A stretch of DNA of 64,000 bases. Origin: Trogon surrucura (taxonomy: Eukaryota > Chordata > Aves > Trogoniformes > Trogonidae). Position 1 is the stretch's first letter. Every line of letters begins with the position of its first letter. Below are positions 55,801 through 64,000 of this stretch, one piece after another. Below the pieces are notes generated by a model. That model was given only the letters and a program-made list of their open reading frames with translations. It did not search any database and was not told where the DNA came from. Location of the stretch: positions 1,178,001 through 1,242,000 of the forward strand of contig CM036639.1 in the NCBI GenBank assembly GCA_020746105.1, given 5' to 3'. The position numbers were made by a program, and so were the translations under genes.

Positions 55801-58800
55801 TAGATCGGCTTCCTGCAAACGCTGCCAGAAAGACAGCAGGCTTTTCATTTAAGTGGCTCTTTGCCCTAAGCTTAAGCAAAGTGTTTTTGTCAGATACCAG
55901 CTACAAAAAAAAAAAAAAAAAAAAAAAAGAAAAAAAAATAATAGAACCTGCCTCTTACCTGACATACTTGGAGAGCGGAGGCTTCAGGCTGTGCGTGGTC
56001 GACATCCCTGAGGAAATGTACCTGTCCCTTCTTCTCTCGATCCGGCGCACGTTCACGAAATCCCTGAGCAAAGGAAGGGAAACCGACCGCTTGAAAACCC
56101 GTGGGGGGCTTCGACGGAGCCGCTCCCTGGACCGCCGGGAAACGCCGCGGCAGAGCTGTGTCCACACATGGATGAAGCACAGCACTGCTGGCAGGGGGGA
56201 CCCCTCCTCAAGTGACCGGGATGGATTTTGAGCTCTGAGACTCTTGTCAGGAAGGTCTGGAGGAGATTTCAGGGCCTCTGTGCCTTGGGGAGCACTACCC
56301 ACACAGCCGGGAGCTCCCGGCCCAGGAAGAGGGGCAGAGCCGGATCCTTCCCTGCACGTTTCAGGAGGGTGTTTAGGGGCTTGGTACAAAAGACAGAGGA
56401 GTAAACTGACCTTGGGGAAACAACACCGCCTGCGGCCCCGGCTGCCACGTCGTACGAGACGATCGTGTTGTCTTCAACCCGCTGCAAGATCTGGGGTGGG
56501 CGGTGGGGGAGAAGAGAAAAAGAGAGAAAAAAAGCTTTCTTCAGACTGCGCCTGCAGGTCTGCACGTGCCAACAGCTGGGTGACGCGGACCCTCCTCTAA
56601 AACAGCACCAGGCTTCAAAGCAGCCAGAGTGTCTTTAGTGCCTGAGCTGAGGCCCAGGGGGACGAGCTCTCCGGCAGCGTGTGCCAAAGGTTTGTCTCCT
56701 GCTCCAGGAGCGGTGCCTCTGCCTTTTCTCAGAGAGGTGGAGGCCCAGGCGTTGCCTCCGGATCCCCACCACGCCGACGGCGCGAACCGCCCAAACCCTA
56801 CACCGAGCAAAAGCCGGCTCGGCTCAGCGGCTGGCCCCTCTGCCTGCCCACCTCACGGGCTTTTGGACGGGCACCACGCATGCAGCTGGCGACCGCGGAG
56901 CATTCGGATCGTACGGATGAGCGGCGGAGATTTAACGCCTCAGTGCCTCGGATCCAGCTAAGCTCCTGTAGGGCTTGGGCACCGCCGACAGCCGGTGTTG
57001 GATCGGGAGGCTCCGACTCTCCGCTCCAAGGAGCTCCTGTGATTAAGCCATCTTTGTCCGGCACGCTCACCTGGCAAGCTGCCACTGTTCTGTTCCACAG
57101 GATCATCTTCTCAGGCTGGAGAATAACCTCCTGGTAAACTGTTTCAGCAGAGCACTGCAGGAAAGCCTGAGGACAGAGCCAGAGCAGTTAGCCAGTGCCC
57201 CGCTCCGCTTCGATAAGATTATTTTTAAGGAGCGCGGGGCAGATCACAAGGAACAACGGGGATAAGGCAGAAGGGGAGGGGCCGGGCTGGCCTGGCTCGA
57301 GCGCGGCCCAAGCCAAGGATGTCACCCCTCTACCACCGCGCTCTCGTGCCCGGGAGCCTGGAGAGGACACGTGGAGTCGGAGAGGACAGACCCGACTGCA
57401 GGTTTGGGCAGCAGCTGAACCGCTGCCCACCGAGAGGGCAAGTGTCTGCACGCAACACGGCCAGACAGACCGGCCCCCAACCCACCAGCAGCTCTGCCGC
57501 ACGCGCCACCACCGCCAAAAAGCTACTCCGAGCCCCTCGTGGAGATAACACCCATTTCTCCACGTGGGACAGGGTATCTCTGGAGGCAAACGGTTAATGC
57601 GGCAAAGCGGGACCATCCAGCTTTTCCTTGCGAACGCGGAGCCCCTCCGTTGGCGGCTCCTGCCAGCGAGGCAACATATGCACTGGAACAAAGAAAAGCC
57701 ACCGCAGCACCGACGCTTCATTAAAGCGTGGTTTACAGCCAAGCCACTCCAGCGAGAGGGCACAGAGCAAGGCACTTCCGAGCAGCTCTCCTCGATGCCA
57801 GGCGGCAGCAGACGCACGCTCAGCCCTGGTCTTGCTGGCAATTAGTTCCAATTAGCCTCCTTGGTCAGATTAGTCCTAGATGCTGGGGTTGGAAGCGAGT
57901 CTTGCAGTCACCTGCTCCCACTTCTACCAGCAGAGACCGGGGCCCAGCATATTTGCTGGGGAGACTGTCTGCCAGCCAAGGGGCTTTCCTGGAGAGATTC
58001 CCTAGAGCGTGCGGCGCGATTCATCTGTCTCAAGTGAGGAGAGTGTGTTTTGCAGCCTGGCCCGTCCTGCCAGGCCGGGAGAGAGCCTGAAAGCTGAGCC
58101 GTGGCTCTGAGCAGAGCAGTCGCTCTCCGCCTGCACCTGGAGGTGATCCAGGAAGGTTCTTACCTTTAAAATAAAGGTCTTGCCGTGGAAAGGTATTTCA
58201 AAAGTGTAAACAACATCACCGAAGTCCTGCGCAAGAAAGTTACACGGGGGTGAGCAAAATAAATCACTTCCTTTTGGGGTAAGCAAAATAAATCACTTCC
58301 TTTGGGGGTAAAGTCCTGCACGAGCCAGCCCGCCCCACGTGTCGTCCTGAAGGACCCTCTGAGCCCTCGACTGTCTTCCCCGCCATGTCCCCCCTCTGGG
58401 CAGCCACCCCGGAGCTGCTCCGAGCACACTGTGGATGCACGTGCACAAATTTCCATAAACAACAACATCCAGAGCGGCAACTGTGATGAGACAGAAAAAG
58501 AATCCGCCCCGTGCCAGCCTGCAAACCCCGCGTCAAGGTCAAACTCCCTTTGTAGCGAGCTGCAGACACGAGGGCAGGAGAAAGGGGCGAGTTTGCCAAC
58601 ACTGCTGTTGTTACCTACATCTGAGAAGAGGCTCCCCGGAGGGGTTTGGGGATGGACAGATGATAACCTTTCATCATTAGCCCTGTGTTAAACTCTGATT
58701 AGTCTATTTAAATCCATCCCCCTTCGGATAAAGAAAACAATCTGCCCAGCTAGTTTGGCATTAGACAATGGATCACTTGACAGGGGAATTTGAAACACCA

Positions 58801-61800
58801 GATGAGACTGCAGTTTGCAGGACTCTCACCCCCGTCGTGGTGCCAGCCCACAAGCAGAAAGCAAGGTTGGTTTTCAGGGTCACAGATACTGCCCCTTCCC
58901 TTTGGAGGGAGAAAGGAGCTCTAGGCACCCCAGAAAATGCTGTGGCAGCCCAGGGAACGAACCAGAGAGAGGCAGGACAGGGCCCGCTCCGTGAAGATGT
59001 GCCCCCCACCTAAACTCCAGCACCCACAAGGTCCCTGTCGTGGGGAAGGGGGGACCCGAACGGCATCGGGGGTGGGGGGAGTGCTCTGTGCGTGGGCCAA
59101 AGCTGCCTCCACCCCTCCCCACGCTGGCGGCCACCGCTCCGCATCCCAGCGCCCGCCCAAGGTGAGCCGCCTGCCCGCCGCCGTCACGAGGGAGGGGAGT
59201 GATGGGCCCTCTCCCGTCAAACGGGAAGGCAATTAAACGTCTAATTAAATAAGGGGGGATTTTACATTTAACTGAACTGGAATAGATTCCTAATTCAATC
59301 AGGTAATTGTAACGCTTGTTAATTTTTCGTGTCGCAAGGAGGTTTCAAAAGCCTCGTTTGCCCTCCCGTTTTCGCTACGCCATCCGTGCCTTCTGCCGGC
59401 AGGTGGGGCTGCCAGAGGAGGGAGGGGGTGTGACACTTGCATTGTTTTTCTCGAACTTCCAGTTCTCCTCCTGGGCGAGGATTTGGTCCACAACCTCCAT
59501 CGCATCTTTGCCTTGTTGGATGTACTCTTTCTCCTAGGAGAGAAGGGAGCATTTCATTAGCTGGGTCTGCGCGCAAGGCTTGCTACCTCCCCTGGCAGGG
59601 CTGGCAGAGGCAAAGGGGCTCTCTCCCATCACCACACCGCAGAAACCTCTTAATTTGGGTCACAGAGGCCTCATTTTGGAGCTCGAGTCACACTCCCCAC
59701 CCTAGCTTGTAGCCACACACCAGCTGCATCTACCAGTGAGTCTCCTGCCTCAACGTAAGGGTTTCCAGCAGGCAAAGGGCTCCGGGATGCTCGGAGCTTC
59801 CCTCTGTGGCGGTGCCAGAGCCGGGGCTGAACGGCAGCAGAGCCGCTCGGAGAAGAGCGCGGCGCAGCCTGCGCCCAGCCAGGCTTCAGGGAGGTGAAGG
59901 GCCGCCCCGCGAGCCACGGCGACAGCTCGGTGCTGAGGGGCGGGCAGAGCTCCTCGGCCAAACGTCCCCAGAACAGAAGGTTGCAAAATGAGCTTCTGGC
60001 GCTCTGCGGGTACAGCACCCGCCGTGGGGCCGCAGGATTGTCCGAGGCTCCCGCAGGGCTGGGACAGCCGGGCTCACGCCACGCTCCCTCCGCTTACCTG
60101 AGTGGTCAACGCCTTCCTCCCTGCACCCTCCTCATCCGACTCATTGTCTGACCCTGGGGGGGAAAAGCACACGGCTGTCACCAATTGGTGAAGATCCCGT
60201 TTGCACAACTGATCCCCACGCCCTATCCAAGGGTCTGGGTGTCAGCAGCTGCACCGAGACAACGGCTCCGGCTGACAGCTCCTTGCTCCCGAGCTGGGGA
60301 GGGCTCCAGAGCTGCCCCTGGTGTCACCGGGCACGGGCGTGCAGCCAGCTCTTACCCTCATCCCCAGGGAGGCGTTTCTCAAGTATTTCAGCCACAGCCA
60401 AGAGCAGTTAAACCCCAAGACCGCAAAGAGCTCTGGTTTCCCACAGGGCTGAAGCCAAGCACACGGGGCTCAGAGCAGCTCCGCTCCACTGACGGCGCGG
60501 AGACAGCACGGCCCTGCCTGCCCTGCCCAGCGTGAGGAGAGGGGACCCTGCTTCAGGTGAGGGGATCAGTGCTCAAATGCAGGGGTTTGGCCTCAGTTTG
60601 AGGGCAGGGCACCGAAACGTCCCGATTTCTACCCCAGGAGATGATTTTATCACCCAGCAGTCAGGTCTTGGAGGTCCTGATGCCGAGGGTTGGAATAACA
60701 AGGCAGAGCTCAGGGGAGGAGCGATCATGGAGGTGAGGAGACAGGAGGGGAAGCAGCTCAGGAGGTGAGGCAGCCCCCCCCGGCTGCCGGCAACAGCAGA
60801 AGGGGAGGAGAGCGCGTCCTACCTGCGAAGGACTCTGGCGGGGAGTAGAACTGCCCTTCGGAAAGGGCTCCGGGGTAGAGCAGGGCCCCGCGGGAGGCTG
60901 CAGCTCGGGCTGCCAGGTACCCTGCGACCAAAAGCACCAGGTTTTACTCACCGAGTGGTCCCGGGGCCCCCCAGCACACCCCTACTCAGCCACCCTCCCA
61001 GACACAGCCGGCCTTTCCGCACGGACACCAGCCAGCCCACAAGCTCTGCAGCTCCTCTCGCCTCATCTTTTGTTTTAAGACGTTTTATCTGCACGGAGAT
61101 CAATGGGCTCTTTTGCCTGTCAAATCCAAAGGCGATTAAGCATCTAATTAAATAAGAGCTTCCCCTGGAAGCAATTTGGAACCTGAGCCTAATCCAATAG
61201 AGGCATTAAACACTTGATCATTTTTCATCTTAAAGCCTCCTCGCAAGACATCCTCTGGTGTTTTCCAGTCAGTCAGTGCATTTCTGATGGAGCCCCGCTT
61301 GATAGATACTCCCTCGTTTACGTGCCATTTTTCTGTCCTCTTTGGGCAGTTAAGCCTCAGAGAGTGACAAACTCTCTTTGCTGCTTTAGGAAGGGGTGGC
61401 CGGGCTGAGCACTTGCTCCCTAGAAGGAGCCCTGGAAGTTACGGGTGCCCGGCACTCGCGGGGGAATTTGGAAAGCGTTAGCTCAGACCCCATTCTCCGT
61501 TTAAACCTGACCTCAGCGGTCGTGAAATCTCACGCTCTGTAACTCACGCCGCGCCCCTGCGACCGAAGCGACCCTCTCCCAAAGGTCTCCAGCCCAGATC
61601 TGAAGACAGATATCCAGAGTCGGAGGGTCCAACCGCCCGCCTGGCACCGGGCCCGCTGCTTCAAAACGTTTACTCCGACGCGGAGGTGAGCTCCGTTTCC
61701 AACACGTCTGGCTGCAGGATCCAGACGTTGGGGAATCTGGCACGTTTTTTTTTTCTCCGCTCGATTAAAAGACACTTTTTATAATGTGGTATTTTCTTCC

Positions 61801-62800
61801 CCTGAAGGGACTTATATACCGTAACGGAATCGAGGCAGGCGCTGAGGGCGCCGCCAGCCTGGAGATCGTTTCTCCAGAAATGTCGTATCTGTCCAGGGGC
61901 TGCCAAAGCAGCAGAAAACCCCAGGCCCGGTAGCCTCATCTGCCAGCTCGTACCAGAGAGGAGCAAAACACTCACATCGTTCCTCTTCTGCTTCCTGAGT
62001 TAGGACTTTAAAATCCAGGAACCAAGTCTCCAGCCAGGCAATGACAAACGAGACGATGGGGAGCAAATACCCGAAAGCCCCTTTGGTCAGAAGCTGCGCG
62101 GAAGAAAGGAGAAACCATGGGGAGTTTACACAAACGGGAAAAGGGCAGCGTCAAGTAATCACAGAGCGATCCCCTGCGAGTGCAAGGAAGCCAACCTTGG
62201 AGAGGATGACCTTCACAATCAGGAAGGCACTGGATACCAATGTAGTGACCTGAAAAACAAATTTACGTATCTCAGCTCCCTGCGAACTCCAGGCAGAGAG
62301 AGAGAAAAGTAAAAACAGGAAAGCAAACGTCGCCTCCTTACCGCTATGACCCACCAGTGGCGCAGCTTTACGATGGCGTAGGCCAGCAGCAACACGAAAA
62401 ATCGAAAGAAAGCCAAGACCTTTCAAAACAAAATTAAGAAAAAAAAAAAGAAAAAAATGGCCATCGACACGAGTCACTGCCCTTGTCCCTCTGCCAGGTG
62501 CTGGGGGGACACGGGCCAGTTCCTGCAGCCTTTGCCACCAACACACACGGGGTCAAGGCTGCAAGAGCCGGGGCTGTGCCCTGCCCGGTTCCACCAAGCC
62601 AAGCGAGGGACAAGGCTGCGGGAAGACCCCAGCCCCACCCCGGCGACCCTGCTCAGCCTTGGCCCGCGCCACCCCCAGCTCCGAGAGCCGCCTCCTCACC
62701 TGCGGCCGCCGGGGATACTCACAAATATATCAAAGAAAGAGGTCTTAAAATTGTACTTGATGATTTCAGTCTCCAAGTTCTTCTGAATGCCATCCTTGGT
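52836..62800 (-). CDS. STARD3: STARD3 (MLN64) late-endosomal sterol transfer protein, 5'-partial
   Basis: Tethers late endosomes to the ER and moves cholesterol. Thirteen exons seen (minus): 62800-62723, 62419-62342, 62249-62196, 62093-61976, 60921-60823, 60153-60098, 59533-59441, 58226-58164, 57166-57071, 56490-56411, 56063-55959, 54656-54563, 52940-52836 (TGA); 372 residues, starting at about human residue 75. The N-terminus and first MENTAL transmembrane helix lie beyond the window. Present: the rest of the MENTAL domain ([40 protein letters not shown]), the phospho-FFAT region ([20 protein letters not shown]) that binds VAP, and the START domain ([65 protein letters not shown]). The intron after EKNN uses a GC donor (59440-59439). 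The last residues ELSGKP differ from human. Confidence 0.97.
55905..55939. repeat. A/T homopolymer tract in a STARD3 intron
   Basis: A run of 24 A's (55905-55928) followed by an A-rich tail lies 20 bases past a STARD3 donor site, so the transcript has a long U run there. Length is likely to vary between individuals and assemblies. Confidence 0.9.
58252..58309. repeat. 29-bp direct duplication next to a STARD3 acceptor
   Basis: Two adjacent 29-base copies (58252-58280 and 58281-58309), both containing AGCAAAATAAATCACTTCC, differ at two positions. In the minus-strand transcript they occupy about 25-83 bases upstream of the acceptor at 58227-58228, the usual branch-point zone. Confidence 0.95.
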
Positions 62801-64000
62801 CTGAAGGGGAGACAGGAAACCAGAAAGCTCTTGAGCGTGCTGATAAGAAACTCACGGCACAAAGGAGGAGGCCGAGCGGTGCCCAGAGGTTATCGCCGGG
62901 TCAGGTTGGGCGCTGGGCACGCGAACGCGACCGGCCTAAAGCCCTCGGTTGGACAACACCCCCTAGGCATGCCCAGGGCTTCCACGCGCGGCTGCAGTGA
63001 CAGACTTCAGCCGTACAGGAGGAGACGTGGGAAAAAAAAAGAAGAAAAGCCACAGGAAAGCGCTCCTCCAGCACCTTCGGGAACGCGCTGAACGAAGCCT
63101 CCCACAGCTGCATAATGAAAACGTCCCCAGGAGGGCTCTCAGGGGTCGCTCAGCAACCCAGGGGTGGGTTTAAGCTGCAATCGTCCTCGTCAGGCAGAGC
63201 ACCGAGGGGTCGCCTCTCCTTTCTCCCGGGCCAGCTGGCTCCCCACGGCTCGCAGCAGCACCGAGCTGCCCTCCAGGAAATCCGACCGAGGGAAGCGACC
63301 GGCGGGATCAAACTGGCCACGGTGGGAGAGAGGAGGATGAGGGACACGCACGGACACAGACAGGCCGCGAGGAAATGTGGAAGAGGCCAAACAGCTTCCT
63401 GGGGTGTTGTACGGGAGCTCCCAGAAGAGCTCTCTCGCCTCACCCCGAGACAATCCGGGGTCTGACAGCCCCAGCCCTTTTGACACCATAAATCCTGTTC
63501 TTGGGAGGCTGGAATCGCTGTTTATGAGGAAGCGGATGGCTCAGGTAACTGGAACAAATGCTTCACCTTTAGGCTATTGGTTTGAACGCAGCCCAGCTGG
63601 CCTGGAAGCTGGTGGAGGCTGACAGCTGTTTGATGATCTGTGAGAAACAAGTTGGTGGATCTCAGGCCAGTTCTTGGCAGCCTGGTGTCCTGGCACCCTC
63701 TTGTCAGACAGTCCAAGGACAGAAGAGGCAGCCATCGGGAAGCCGTCCCTCTAGGTCAGGGCTGGTGCTTAATACTCAGGGAGGGGAGGGGGGGCAAAGC
63801 AGTTCTGCACCGCTGCTTTACCCGATCTGCACCCGCAGGACCCGCGCCAGCCAGCTCTGCTGAGCTGCCTCTGAAAGCCTCTTCCCCGCACGAGATGCTG
63901 CAGGAGGAACGAGACGCAGGGAAGGCTCCAGATCGTGATTCCTGGGAGATGTTTTTGGTTTAAGCAAAGGCCACCGCCACGAACGAGGGAGAAGAACCAT
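62801..64000 (-). other. STARD3 upstream intron sequence to window edge
   Basis: Starts with a good acceptor immediately upstream of the first visible exon. No exon matching the missing STARD3 N-terminus (the first MENTAL helix) was found in either orientation, so the remaining exons must lie beyond 64000. No other gene or obvious repeat seen. Confidence 0.55.

Overview
The window is vertebrate nuclear DNA, most likely from a bird. Genes are split by GT-AG introns, but the introns are very short and GC-rich: ERBB2 fits 27 exons into about 9 kb. Minisatellites are dense, and I saw no mammalian SINEs. This fits an avian GC-rich microchromosome, and the gene order is that of human 17q12 (the ERBB2 or HER2 amplicon). 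The species cannot be read from the sequence; a crocodilian or turtle is less likely because of the compactness.

Layout from left to right: IKZF3 (Aiolos, + strand, 5' exons outside the window) at 1-13644; a gene-free flank to about 19.5 kb; an RDH8-like short-chain dehydrogenase (- strand) at 19538-21517; GRB7 (-) at 22332-25873; MIEN1 (+) at 29070-30514; ERBB2 (-) at 32076-41210; PGAP3 (+) at 42661-45670; PNMT (-) at 46632-48452; TCAP (-) at 49900-50992; STARD3 (-, 5' exons beyond the right edge) at 52836-62800. I built every model exon by exon from splice signals, reading frame and remembered family sequences. Eight of the nine genes match the human order and relative orientation. The RDH8-like gene between IKZF3 and GRB7 is the extra one.

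Functionally this is a mixed neighbourhood. ERBB2 is a receptor tyrosine kinase and GRB7 is an SH2 adaptor that binds it. MIEN1 is a prenylated redox-like migration factor, PGAP3 a GPI-anchor remodelling enzyme and STARD3 an endosomal sterol transporter. PNMT makes adrenaline, TCAP is a sarcomeric Z-disc protein, and IKZF3 is a lymphoid transcription factor. ERBB2 and PGAP3 are divergent across a 1.45 kb CpG-rich spacer that holds a 19-bp minisatellite. MIEN1 and ERBB2, and PGAP3 and PNMT, are convergent pairs.

Main oddities: a one-base frameshift in a C9 run of PGAP3 exon 7; a GC-AG intron in STARD3; a TCAP about 33 residues shorter than human; loss of one ERBB2 tail tyrosine and an altered C-terminus; and CRX/OTX-like sites just upstream of the RDH8-like gene. 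No RNA genes, CRISPR arrays or prokaryotic mobile elements were seen. I found no wholly new biological system; the strongest leads are these gene-level departures and the minisatellites.
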